A stretch of DNA of 64,000 nt from an uncultured Aquimarina sp. (GTDB lineage: Bacteria > Bacteroidota > Bacteroidia > Flavobacteriales > Flavobacteriaceae), in the NCBI RefSeq assembly GCF_947492965.1, contig NZ_CANLOZ010000004.1, positions 248,001-312,000 on the forward strand, given 5' to 3'. A program made the position numbers and the translations under genes. Positions 20,191 to 27,886 of the stretch are shown in pieces (position 1 is the stretch's first letter; each line of letters starts with the position of its first letter). The notes beneath the pieces were generated by a model, which saw only the letters and a program-made list of their open reading frames with translations, was not told where the DNA came from and ran no database searches.

Positions 20191-21015
20191 ATGAAGTTTT
20201 TACATTTAGATCCATCGTTTACACCTTTTGGAAAGTCAATTGAGTTTAATGCATTTGTTTTTAATGGAGGAGAACCACATATCAAAATCTCAGAAAACAA
20301 TGTTGGTAATGAAGTAATGATTACCCATCGATTAAACTCATTTAATGATGTGGGGTTGTTATTAGTAGCTACAGATGTATTACGAAGAATGGGTGTGAAA
20401 GAGATTAAGGTGTTGATTCCTTACTTCCCAGCAGCTAGACAAGATCGAGTGATGGTTTCTGGTGAAGCATTAAGCGTAAAGGTATATGCAGATATTATAA
20501 ATGCTCAGAATTACAGTGAAGTAATGGTGTTTGACCCACATTCAGAAGTGACATCAGCATTATTGGATAATGTAAATGTGATTCAGAATTATGAGTTTGT
20601 AAAACAGTGTTTGAATCATATTGATGAAGAGGTGTTATTGATTTCGCCAGATGGAGGTGCTTTAAAAAAGATCTATAAAGTATCTGAGTATTTAGGAGGC
20701 ATAGAAGTGATAGAATGTTCAAAGAAGAGAGATGTAAAAACAGGAAAGTTATCTGGATTTAGAGTATATGAGGAAGATTTAAAAGGAAAGCATTGTGTAA
20801 TTGTCGACGATATCTGTGATGGAGGAGGAACATTTTTAGGATTGGCAACTGCTTTAAAAGAAAAGAATGCAGGAAAATTAGGTTTGATTGTAAGTCATGG
20901 GATTTTTAGTAGAGGTTTTGAAGAACTAAAGAAATCTTTTGATATGGTTTTTACCACCAATTCTTTTAAAGATGTTCATGAAGATGGAGTAGTTCAGTTT
21001 CCAATGGTTAAATAA
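20191..21015 (+). CDS. prs: short PRPP-synthetase (ribose-phosphate pyrophosphokinase) homologue
   Basis: 274 aa from the ATG at 20191; a TTG seven codons upstream lies in the operator and is unlikely. The usual Prs has about 310-320 residues. Motifs are kept: FPAARQDR at 79-86 for ATP, DPHS at 115-118, the catalytic loop KKRD at 178-181, and the PRPP loop VDDICDGGGT at 205-214. By family it makes PRPP from ribose-5-phosphate and ATP. Sharing a regulator with NAMPT suggests it feeds NAD+ salvage. In phage NARP1 systems, relatives of Prs and NAMPT instead make ADP-ribose pyrophosphate and then NAD+; this one could do the same. The substrate is not decided by the sequence. Confidence 0.85.
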   Translation: MKFLHLDPSFTPFGKSIEFNAFVFNGGEPHIKISENNVGNEVMITHRLNSFNDVGLLLVATDVLRRMGVKEIKVLIPYFPAARQDRVMVSGEALSVKVYADIINAQNYSEVMVFDPHSEVTSALLDNVNVIQNYEFVKQCLNHIDEEVLLISPDGGALKKIYKVSEYLGGIEVIECSKKRDVKTGKLSGFRVYEEDLKGKHCVIVDDICDGGGTFLGLATALKEKNAGKLGLIVSHGIFSRGFEELKKSFDMVFTTNSFKDVHEDGVVQFPMVK

Positions 21016-21034
21016 TTGAAGCTAATATCAAACA

Positions 21035-21063
21035 GTCATCCTGAGCTTGTCGAAGGGTTTGAC
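21035..21063. repeat. REP-like intergenic repeat, copy 1
   Basis: A 29-bp unit containing CCTGAGCTTGTCGAAGG, a short palindromic sequence that recurs in many bacterial genomes, bounded by GTC and GAC. It is followed by ACAATGAAAAAAAG, as in copy 2. Confidence 0.6.
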
Positions 21064-21104
21064 AATGAAAAAAAGAATAAAGTAAAATATAATATAATAT
21101 AACC

Positions 21105-21563
21105 ATGAACCTAATCACAGCACCATCTACAATAGAACTTGATAAAAACTTCAGCGTTTTTTTAGCAGGAAGTATCGAAGTTGGTGTTGCCAAAAGATGG
21201 CAAGACATAGTGATTCAAGAATTGTCTAATGAAAAAGTAACCTTACTCAACCCAAGAAGGGATAGTTGGGATCAAAGTTGGAAACAGACTATCGATGATC
21301 CAGTATTTAATAAACAGGTAAACTGGGAGTTAGAAGCATTAGAAAAATCGGATATGATCACTATGTACTTTGATAAAAATACAAAGTCTCCTATTACCTT
21401 ATTGGAATTAGGATTGTTTGCCAAAAGCGGAAAGTTAATCGTTTGTTGTCCTGATGGATTTTGGAGAAAAGGAAATGTAGATATCGTTTGTGAACGATAT
21501 GGAATACAACAAGTAATGAGTTTAAACGAATTGGTTCGTGAAATAAAAGAAAGAATACAATGA
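21105..21563 (+). CDS. nucleoside 2-deoxyribosyltransferase-like protein
   Basis: 152 aa, cytoplasmic, Rossmann-like. FLAGSI (about 19-24), NPRRDSWD (about 49-56) and an LLELG segment with Glu101 match the nucleoside 2-deoxyribosyltransferase superfamily, where that Glu is the nucleophile that cleaves N-glycosidic bonds. In NAD/ADP-ribose gene neighbourhoods such proteins are predicted to act on nucleotide glycosides, not on deoxynucleosides for salvage. It ends in a 4-bp overlap (ATGA) with the NADAR gene, so the two are translationally coupled and may act on the same substrate. Confidence 0.75.
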   Translation: MNLITAPSTIELDKNFSVFLAGSIEVGVAKRWQDIVIQELSNEKVTLLNPRRDSWDQSWKQTIDDPVFNKQVNWELEALEKSDMITMYFDKNTKSPITLLELGLFAKSGKLIVCCPDGFWRKGNVDIVCERYGIQQVMSLNELVREIKERIQ

Positions 21564-22114
21564 AGTATACGATACAAAATATACAAGAACAATTTAATAA
21601 AGGAAAAAGCCTGAAGTATCTATTCTTTTGGGGACATACTCCTAATAAAGATGGTAGTATCGGTAAAAGCTGTTTTAGTCAGTGGTGGAATAATGCTTTT
21701 GAGGTAGAAGGAGTACGCTATAAAACAGCAGAACATTGGATGATGGCTAAGAAAGCCATTTTGTTTAATGATGAGACGATGTTGCAAAAAATCATTGACT
21801 GTAATCATCCTATGGAAGCTAAACAATTTGGTAGAAAGGTAAAAAACTTTGATCCTGAGATTTGGAATCAGCATAAATATGAGATTGTGAAAGAAGGAAA
21901 TTTTCATAAGTTTTCGCAGAATGAAGAAATGAAACAATTTTTACTGGATACAAAGAACAGAATCATTATTGAAGCAAGTCCAAGAGATCGTATATGGGGA
22001 ATAGGCATGGGGCAAGCAAATGAAAAGGCACAAAACCCCAATTTATGGAGAGGACAAAACCTACTAGGTTTTGCACTGATGGAGGTAAGAGATGAATTAA
22101 ATAAAGAAAGTTAA
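21560..22114 (+). CDS. NADAR family N-glycosidase (YbiA-like)
   Basis: 184 aa. The family pattern is clear: LFFWGH at 21-26, TAEHW at 56-60 with Glu58, GR at 91-92, EASP at 138-141 and WGIG at 146-149. NADAR proteins cleave N-glycosidic bonds. E. coli YbiA acts on riboflavin-pathway intermediates, and other members remove ADP-ribose from guanine in DNA or act on ADP-ribose derivatives. With ADP-ribosylglycohydrolase and macro proteins nearby, an ADP-ribose substrate is more likely here than riboflavin intermediates, but the sequence alone does not prove it. Coupled to the upstream gene by overlap. Confidence 0.87.
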   Translation: MKYTIQNIQEQFNKGKSLKYLFFWGHTPNKDGSIGKSCFSQWWNNAFEVEGVRYKTAEHWMMAKKAILFNDETMLQKIIDCNHPMEAKQFGRKVKNFDPEIWNQHKYEIVKEGNFHKFSQNEEMKQFLLDTKNRIIIEASPRDRIWGIGMGQANEKAQNPNLWRGQNLLGFALMEVRDELNKES

Positions 22115-22130
22115 AGTAGAATAATAATTC

Positions 22131-22317
22131 GTCCTATTGAAATTTCAACGTAAAAAACGAAGTGAACGCAGCGTAAAATTAAATTTTTGTGGCATCAGAA
22201 TATAAATTTAAAAACTTGTTTTCCTATGAAAACTTAAAGTTCAAGTAACTCAAAAAGGTTTTAATTTAGTTTAGAGAAGAGAACGATGTTTTTAGTTGAA
22301 ATTTCATAAGACTAGAC
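22131..22317 (+). repeat. 187-bp MITE-like repeat, copy 1
   Basis: A second copy of the same length and orientation lies at 26072-26258; by eye roughly four fifths of positions agree with no gaps needed. The ends are imperfect inverted repeats. The left end GTCCTATTGAAATTTCAAC resembles the complement of the right end, GTCTAGTC then TTATGAAATTTCAAC. No coding content. Confidence 0.7.
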
Positions 22318-22367
22318 TTTTTTGTTTCTTTTTTCGGTAATGGAAAAAGAAAATAATAATAGATAAA

Positions 22368-23003
22368 ATGAAACTTGAATTAAAAAAATATAGAGAACAA
22401 GAACCATACTGGCCACAAGAAGGATATCATATCATGGCGCAGTATGATGATGAGAAAATTATAGTGTATCAATCCTATAGACCAGAAATTGGAAATTTTG
22501 CAGTACAAAATCAATTCTTTGGAGGTGCTTTCAGTCTGGAAAGAATGACATGGATAAAACCTAATTTTCTTTGGATGATGTATCGAAATGGTTGGGGAAC
22601 TAAAGAAGGGCAGGAAGTAGTCTTAGCGATTCATTTAAAAAGAACAGCTTTTGAGAAGTATTTAGAGAATGCTGTGTATTCATCTTTTAAACCTGATTTA
22701 TACGAATCGTTTGAATTATGGCAAACAGATGTAGCCAAATCCAATGTTCGATTGCAATGGGATCCTGATCATAATCCGTATGGAGCTAAATTAGAAAGGA
22801 GAGCCATTCAAATAGGATTAAGAAAGGAATTTATAAGATCCTTTGCTAAAGATGATATTCTAGAGATCGAGGATATCTCGGGTTTTGTTAACGAACAATA
22901 TGAGTTTGTAAAATCAGGAGATTTAGAACAATTAGTGACGCCTTTGGAAAAACCAATGCTTTTTGAGAATGAGGAATTAAACAAGTATTTGAAATTGAAA
23001 TAA
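22368..23003 (+). CDS. DUF4291 family protein, copy 1
   Basis: 211 aa, no signal or membrane segment. Conserved DUF4291 stretches include IVYQSYRPEIG, RMTWIKPNFLWMM, NGWGTK and VRLQWDPDHNP. The family has no proven activity. It has been noted among predicted NAD/ADP-ribose-linked genes, and its invariant Arg, Trp and Asp residues would suit a nucleotide or ADP-ribose pocket; this is inference. The next gene, 10 bp away, is a diverged paralogue, so this is a tandem duplication. Confidence 0.85.
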   Translation: MKLELKKYREQEPYWPQEGYHIMAQYDDEKIIVYQSYRPEIGNFAVQNQFFGGAFSLERMTWIKPNFLWMMYRNGWGTKEGQEVVLAIHLKRTAFEKYLENAVYSSFKPDLYESFELWQTDVAKSNVRLQWDPDHNPYGAKLERRAIQIGLRKEFIRSFAKDDILEIEDISGFVNEQYEFVKSGDLEQLVTPLEKPMLFENEELNKYLKLK

Positions 23004-23013
23004 AGAATTGAAG

Positions 23014-23607
23014 ATGGGAAGAGTTCAGGAAATACGAGCAAACTATGATAGAGAAATAATTACAGTGTATCAGGCATATAGTAAAGCTATTGCCTTACCT
23101 GCAATTCAGCATAATAAGTTCGAAGCTCCATTTTCTTTTCATAGAATGACTTGGATAAAACCTTCCTATTTATGGTTAATGGCTAGAAGTAATTGGGGAA
23201 CAAAATCCAATCAGGAATATATCCTTGCCATAAAAATAACAAGAACAGGTTGGGAGAAAGCATTGTCATTAGGGGTGTTGACGGATCCGGATAAAACTAT
23301 TTATAAAAGTGGATCGGTATGGAAACAAGCGTTTGAAAATGCAAAAGTGCATATTCAATGGGATCCCGAAAGAACGCTGAAAGGAGCCAAAATGGACATA
23401 CGATCCATACAAGTTGGAATTGGTAGCGATCTGATCAAAGAGTATAATGAGGAATGGATCCAGGAAATAGTGGATTTGACTCCCTTGACACGAAAAATAA
23501 AAGATCTGATTAAAAAAGGAAAATATAAAGAAGCGAAAAGACTAGTTCCGGATGAGAAAGTGTATGCGGTATCTGAAAGTATACAACAAAACATTGGAAT
23601 TAGGTAA
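23014..23607 (+). CDS. DUF4291 family protein, copy 2
   Basis: 197 aa from the ATG at 23014; a TTG two codons earlier is less likely. It is the tandem paralogue of the preceding gene: TVYQAYSKAIA, RMTWIKPSYLWLM, NWGTKSNQEYILAI and VHIQWDPERT align with copy 1, but much of the rest differs. It lacks about 17 N-terminal residues found in copy 1. Divergence this large suggests separate substrates or partners, not a recent copy. Five bases separate it from the ADP-ribosylglycohydrolase gene. Confidence 0.83.
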   Translation: MGRVQEIRANYDREIITVYQAYSKAIALPAIQHNKFEAPFSFHRMTWIKPSYLWLMARSNWGTKSNQEYILAIKITRTGWEKALSLGVLTDPDKTIYKSGSVWKQAFENAKVHIQWDPERTLKGAKMDIRSIQVGIGSDLIKEYNEEWIQEIVDLTPLTRKIKDLIKKGKYKEAKRLVPDEKVYAVSESIQQNIGIR

Positions 23608-23612
23608 AAAGA

Positions 23613-24569
23613 ATGGTAGAAATGAAAACAATGTTAGAACATATAAAAGGAGGAATATTTGGAATAGCTGTTGGTGATGCGCTGGGAGTACCTTATGAGT
23701 TTCTGGATCGTGATCAAATGGATAAGAGACCTGCTCGAGATATGATTGGTTATGGTACTCATAACCAACCGCCAGGAACTTGGTCAGATGATAGCTCACT
23801 AACATTTTGTCTAATGGATAGTTTATGTAATGGATATGATTTAGAGGATATTGCATCTAAGTATGCGGCTTGGTTTTATGAGAATTTATGGACGCCTAGA
23901 GGTTTTGTATTTGATATTGGTATAACAACTAAAAACGCGATTTATCAATACAAAAGAGGAATGAGACCTGATTTATGTGGTGGATTAGATGAATACTCCA
24001 ACGGTAATGGGTCTTTAATGCGAATTTTACCATTAGCTTATTATTTGAAGAGTGAAGAAGATATTGAAATTAGGTATGATGTGATTAAAAGAGTGTCTTC
24101 TATTACACATGGACATTTGCGCTCGGTTTTTTCATGTTTTATCTATGTTGAATATGTCTTATTACTTCTAAACGGATTGGATAAGTTTGAAGCATATGAA
24201 AATATAAAGCAACCCATTCTAGATTTTGCTGGGCAAAATGATTTTAATCCAAAAGAGATTTCCCTTTTCTCAAGAATATTGGAAGAGGATATTTCAAAAC
24301 AAGATCGATTTAATATCAAAGGTACAGGATACGTGTTGAGATCCCTTGAGGCAAGTTTTTGGTGTCTACTTACTTCAAATTCGTTTGAAGAAGCAGTTTT
24401 GAAAGGAATCAATTTAGGAGAAGATACTGATACTACTGCTGCTATTACAGGTGGTTTAGCGGGAATATACTTTGGATATGATGCAATACCAGAAACTTGG
24501 AAATTTCAATTAGCTAGATTTGAAGATATAGAGGATTTAATAGAAAGGTTTAATAAAAATTTAAACTAA
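23613..24569 (+). CDS. ADP-ribosylglycohydrolase (ARH/DraG family)
   Basis: 318-aa all-helical ARH-fold hydrolase. The metal-binding signature is split as usual: GDALGVPYEF at 21-30, Ser58-Asp59-Asp60 (GTWSDDSS) and the C-terminal GEDTDTT with Asp271 and Asp273. These residues hold two Mg2+ ions. Members remove ADP-ribose from proteins (Arg or Ser) or cleave related ADP-ribose conjugates, releasing free ADP-ribose, which is the ligand expected for the NrtR regulator of this island. Target unknown. Near-contiguous with DUF4291 and DUF1152 genes, so one transcript. Confidence 0.9.
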   Translation: MVEMKTMLEHIKGGIFGIAVGDALGVPYEFLDRDQMDKRPARDMIGYGTHNQPPGTWSDDSSLTFCLMDSLCNGYDLEDIASKYAAWFYENLWTPRGFVFDIGITTKNAIYQYKRGMRPDLCGGLDEYSNGNGSLMRILPLAYYLKSEEDIEIRYDVIKRVSSITHGHLRSVFSCFIYVEYVLLLLNGLDKFEAYENIKQPILDFAGQNDFNPKEISLFSRILEEDISKQDRFNIKGTGYVLRSLEASFWCLLTSNSFEEAVLKGINLGEDTDTTAAITGGLAGIYFGYDAIPETWKFQLARFEDIEDLIERFNKNLN

Positions 24570-24576
24570 TAAAGCT

Positions 24577-25539
24577 ATGTATACTTTAGATAAAATACCT
24601 TTTTTTCAGGAAATAGAAGGAAGTAATAATATTCTTTTAGCAGGAATGGGAGGTGGTTTTGATATTTACGCAGCAATACCACTGTACTTTAGTCTAATAA
24701 AACAAAGGAAAAAAGTAACCATTGCGAATTATTCATTCACCAGATTAAATGATACCACGTCCGAATCAGTATTTCCATTTTGTTACAAGATAAGTCCAGG
24801 AGATCAGATTTACGCTTTTCCAAGATATTTTCCAGAGAAATATTTAAAGTTATGGTTTCATCTACAGGGAATTTTGGTAGATATCTATGCGTTTGAAAGA
24901 ACTGCTGTACAACCCTTAAAAGATGCTTATCAGTTTTTAGTAGATAAACATGAAATAGATACTGTAATTCTGGTAGATGGAGGCACTGATTGTTTAATGT
25001 TTGGAGATGAAGAAGGATTAGGAACTCCTCAAGAAGATATTTGTTCTATGGCTGCAGTATTTCAGACCAAAGTGGATAAGAAATTATTATTGAGTGTAGG
25101 ATTTGGTGTGGATCATTATCATGGAGTTTCACATTATAGATTTCTAGAAAATCTGGCAGAATTAGATAGAGAACAGGCTTATTTGGGGTCTTTTCAGGTA
25201 TTGAATTCTATGACCGAAGGTCAAAAATATAAAGAGGCTATTGATTTTGTAGATACTAAAATGAAAGGAATGGAAAGCATTGTTTCCAATTCAATTATAA
25301 GTGCCTTAGAAGGAAATTATGGAGATTATCACAGAACATCAAGAACCAAAGGAAGCGAATTATGGATCAATCCATTAATGACTATTTACTGGAGTTTTAA
25401 GTTAGAAAATGTGATGAAGAAGAACACCTATTATGAGTATATAAAAAACACAAATACCGTAGGAGAGTTTAGCGCTAGATTAGCCGATTATAGAAGAACG
25501 TTAGTGGATTATAGAGAAAAACGACAGATACCTATTTAG
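24577..25539 (+). CDS. DUF1152 family protein
   Basis: 320 aa, cytoplasmic. The N-terminal [14 protein letters not shown] is a glycine-rich nucleotide-type loop after a beta strand. [20 protein letters not shown] and [13 protein letters not shown] are the conserved DUF1152 blocks with acidic and histidine residues that could bind metal. The family is uncharacterised. Its position between an ADP-ribosylglycohydrolase and a macro-domain gene, with a 2-bp gap to the latter, suggests a role in nucleotide or ADP-ribose metabolism; this is inference from context. Confidence 0.8.
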   Translation: MYTLDKIPFFQEIEGSNNILLAGMGGGFDIYAAIPLYFSLIKQRKKVTIANYSFTRLNDTTSESVFPFCYKISPGDQIYAFPRYFPEKYLKLWFHLQGILVDIYAFERTAVQPLKDAYQFLVDKHEIDTVILVDGGTDCLMFGDEEGLGTPQEDICSMAAVFQTKVDKKLLLSVGFGVDHYHGVSHYRFLENLAELDREQAYLGSFQVLNSMTEGQKYKEAIDFVDTKMKGMESIVSNSIISALEGNYGDYHRTSRTKGSELWINPLMTIYWSFKLENVMKKNTYYEYIKNTNTVGEFSARLADYRRTLVDYREKRQIPI

Positions 25540-25541
25540 AA

Positions 25542-26063
25542 ATGAAACTAAAAGTACTACAAGCGGATATTACAACTTTTGAAGTAGATGCAATTGTCAA
25601 CGCAGCCAATACCTCTTTATTAGGAGGTGGTGGTGTAGACGGAGCTATACATAGAAAAGGAGGAGTTGAGATTTTAGAAGCTTGTAGAAAAATCAGAGCA
25701 ACACAAGGAAAATGTAATCCAGGAGAAGCAGTTATTACTACTGCCGGTAATCTTACTGCGAAGTATGTTATTCATACTGTTGGACCAGTTTGGAATAATG
25801 GAGGAAAAGATAAAGAGGAGACTTTATCTAAATGTTATAGCAATTCACTAAGACTAGCAGTGGAGAATGATTGTAAAACAATTGCTTTTCCAAATATCAG
25901 TACAGGAATTTATAAGTTTCCAAAAGAATTGGCCGCCAATATAGCTATTCATACGGTAACAAATGACCCGAATCTGACACATATGAAAGAAGTACTATTC
26001 GTGTGCTACGATGAGGTGAATTTTAAAATATATCGGAAGATTATTAAAGAAAATAAATATTAA
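25542..26063 (+). CDS. macro domain protein (ADP-ribose / O-acetyl-ADP-ribose hydrolase)
   Basis: 173-aa stand-alone macro domain of the MacroD/YmdB type. ADI at 8-10 contacts adenine, VNAANTSL holds the catalytic Asn (NAAN at 20-23), and [10 protein letters not shown] at 28-37 is the ribose/phosphate loop. A second loop, [10 protein letters not shown], binds the diphosphate. Enzymes of this group deacetylate O-acetyl-ADP-ribose and remove ADP-ribose from acidic residues. It starts 2 bp after DUF1152 and is the last gene before the second 187-bp repeat. Confidence 0.93.
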   Translation: MKLKVLQADITTFEVDAIVNAANTSLLGGGGVDGAIHRKGGVEILEACRKIRATQGKCNPGEAVITTAGNLTAKYVIHTVGPVWNNGGKDKEETLSKCYSNSLRLAVENDCKTIAFPNISTGIYKFPKELAANIAIHTVTNDPNLTHMKEVLFVCYDEVNFKIYRKIIKENKY

Positions 26064-26071
26064 TATAAAAT

Positions 26072-26258
26072 GTCCTATTGAAATTTCAACGTAAAAAATG
26101 AAGTGAGCGAAACGTAAAATTAAATTTTTGTAAGACCTGAATGAAAATGTAAAAATCGGTTTTTCTATGAAAACTGTAAGTCCCAATACTTCAAAATGGT
26201 TTTAATTTAATTTAGTGGAGAGAAAGATATTTTTAGTTAAAAATTCATAAGACTAGAC
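26072..26258 (+). repeat. 187-bp MITE-like repeat, copy 2
   Basis: Same length and direction as the copy at 22131-22317. Best conserved are the first 27 bp (beginning GTCCTATTGAAATTTCAAC) and the last stretch ending AAGACTAGAC. The two copies flank five genes, the DUF4291 pair, ADP-ribosylglycohydrolase, DUF1152 and macro. Confidence 0.7.
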
Positions 26259-26268
26259 TTTTTTGTTA

Positions 26269-26297
26269 GTCATTTTGAGCTCGTCGAAGGGTTCGGC
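26269..26297. repeat. REP-like intergenic repeat, copy 2
   Basis: 29 bp matching copy 1 at 21035 with a few changes (GAGCTCGTCGAAGGGTT). It sits between the 187-bp repeat and a common tail CAATGGAAAAAAGAAAAA. A tail of the same type follows copy 1 of both repeats, so these spacers are built of shared modules. Confidence 0.6.
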
Positions 26298-26330
26298 AAT
26301 GGAAAAAAGAAAAATAAGGACAACAGAAAA

Positions 26331-26747
26331 ATGAAAACAAAAACTTTATACAGACCCGTTGGATTAAAAGAATTAGAGCTAATTCATCATAGTAACTGGA
26401 AGCAGTTTCCACCAAGATTGAATTGGCAACCTATCTTTTATCCTGTGATGAACGAAGCGTATGCTATAGAAATCGCTACTAAATGGAATTTGGATGATGA
26501 AGGTTCTGGATATTCAGGTTTTGTAACAGCATTTGATATGAATGCGGAATTTATTTCAAAATATAAGATTGAAAATGTAGGAGGACCGATTCATAACGAA
26601 TTATGGGTTCCCGCAGAAGAATTACAGGAATTTAATAACCATATAGTAGGAGAAATCAGGATAACGAAAGCATATTTTGGAAAGAAATATGTCCATCCTG
26701 AAAATGAAGAATTAAAAGGAATGATTAGAACACATGAAAACAAATAA
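26331..26747 (+). CDS. small conserved protein of ADP-ribose gene clusters
   Basis: 138 aa, no signal peptide. It begins LYRPVGLKELELI, followed by FPPRLNWQPIFYPV, GSGYSGFVTAFD and ELWVPAEELQEFN. I recognise this pattern from short proteins often labelled ADP-ribosylation/crystallin J1; that label is not supported by any ARH motif here. The true activity is unknown. It overlaps the kptA start by 14 bp, so it is co-translated with an NAD+-consuming RNA repair enzyme. That suggests a role in handling its product or substrate, which is only inference. Confidence 0.65.
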   Translation: MKTKTLYRPVGLKELELIHHSNWKQFPPRLNWQPIFYPVMNEAYAIEIATKWNLDDEGSGYSGFVTAFDMNAEFISKYKIENVGGPIHNELWVPAEELQEFNNHIVGEIRITKAYFGKKYVHPENEELKGMIRTHENK

Positions 26748-27279
26748 TAAACAAATAAGTAAGTTTTTAAGCCTTATCCTTAGGCATAATCCTAGAAAAA
26801 TAGGATTAGTACTAGATGAAAATGGATGGGCAGATGTAAATGAGTTACTGGAAAAAGCGAATAAAGATCATCATCAACTTACTCCAGAAATATTAAAAGA
26901 AGTTGTTGAAACAAATGATAAAAAACGATTTGCTTTTAATGATGATGAAACCAAAATCAGAGCGAATCAGGGGCATTCGATTAGGGTTGATTTAGAGTAT
27001 ACTCCCATAGAACCACCAGAGTTCTTATATCATGGAACGGTAGGTAAATTTAGAGAAGCCATTAAGAAACAAGGCTTACTAAAAATGAGTAGACATCATG
27101 TTCATTTGAGTGAAGAAAGAGAAACTGCTACAAGTGTAGGAGCAAGAAGAGGTGTTCCTATCATATTATCCATACGATCAGGAGAAATGTATAGAAATGG
27201 AATCGAATTCTATCAATCAGATAATGGAGTTTGGTTAACGGATACCGTACCTCCAGAATATATTGAGTTTAAGACTTGA
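26734..27279 (+). CDS. kptA: RNA 2'-phosphotransferase (KptA/Tpt1)
   Basis: 181 aa. By family it moves an internal RNA 2'-phosphate onto NAD+, releasing nicotinamide and ADP-ribose 1'',2''-cyclic phosphate. The catalytic tetrad is present: Arg17 and His18 (LRHNP), Arg76 (IRANQGHS) and Arg120 (SRHHVHL). The N-terminal winged-helix half and the C-terminal ART-like half with YHGT are both complete. Bacteria lack the tRNA splicing route that makes such phosphates in fungi, so the RNA target here is unknown. Its products link it to the NAMPT and macro proteins of the same island. Confidence 0.93.
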   Translation: MKTNNKQISKFLSLILRHNPRKIGLVLDENGWADVNELLEKANKDHHQLTPEILKEVVETNDKKRFAFNDDETKIRANQGHSIRVDLEYTPIEPPEFLYHGTVGKFREAIKKQGLLKMSRHHVHLSEERETATSVGARRGVPIILSIRSGEMYRNGIEFYQSDNGVWLTDTVPPEYIEFKT

Positions 27280-27287
27280 AAGTAATG

Positions 27288-27320
27288 AGACCTATCAGGT
27301 TTTCCAAACCTCATAGGTCT
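27288..27320. repeat. palindromic intergenic hairpin
   Basis: AGACCTAT-C-AGGTTT / AAACCT-C-ATAGGTCT with a 3-nt loop. This is the kind of AGACCT...AGGTCT repeat found between genes in many flavobacteria. A weak T tract means it may attenuate rather than end transcription. Confidence 0.6.
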
Positions 27321-27334
27321 TAAAATCGAAATAA

Positions 27335-27886
27335 ATGATTAAAGAAGTACTACATCCAGAAATATATTTAATTAAAGAATTTTTAAGCAAAGAAAAATGT
27401 GATCATTTTATAGAGAAAGGAGAACAGGTTTCTTTTGAAGAAGCAAAAGTAGCTATAGATGGTAGGCAAGTTAAAATAAAAGGAATTCGTAATAATCAAC
27501 GAATCTTATTCAAAGATCAGTTATTGGCGGATCAATTATGGAAAAAGATGGAGTCTCAAGTGGTTTCAACTTTAGGGAAGTACAAGGCATGTGGACTTAA
27601 TGAAATGTTTCGTATCTATAAATATGAAGAAGGGCAACGTTTTAAAATGCACAGAGACGGTAGTTATAGACGTAATGAGAAAGAATGTAGCTTCTTTTCA
27701 TTTTTGATATATCTTAATCAGGATTTCGAAGGAGGAGAAACTCATTTTGAAAATGGTATTACCATCCACCCTGAGATCGGAGATGCGTTATTGTTTCATC
27801 ATCCTTTACGACATGAAGGAAAACCAATTCTATCCGGAGAGAAATATGTACTTAGAACCGATATAATGTATAAGTTAGAAGAATGA
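27335..27886 (+). CDS. 2-oxoglutarate/Fe(II)-dependent oxygenase, prolyl 4-hydroxylase-like
   Basis: 183 aa, cytoplasmic. The double-stranded beta-helix core carries the metal triad His106, Asp108 (HRD) and His160 (LRHEG), with Arg174 as the 2-oxoglutarate anchor. SFLIYLNQDFEGGETHF is the typical P4H-type strand. It should hydroxylate a protein, nucleotide or small molecule; the target cannot be read here. The following phosphatase gene starts inside its last codons (4-bp overlap), so the pair is coupled. Confidence 0.85.
   Translation: MIKEVLHPEIYLIKEFLSKEKCDHFIEKGEQVSFEEAKVAIDGRQVKIKGIRNNQRILFKDQLLADQLWKKMESQVVSTLGKYKACGLNEMFRIYKYEEGQRFKMHRDGSYRRNEKECSFFSFLIYLNQDFEGGETHFENGITIHPEIGDALLFHHPLRHEGKPILSGEKYVLRTDIMYKLEE

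Noticed and set aside
22131..22317. 187-bp conserved intergenic element as a riboswitch
   Set aside because: Its two copies precede different gene types, have transposon-like inverted ends, and show no conserved multi-helix core that I recognise.
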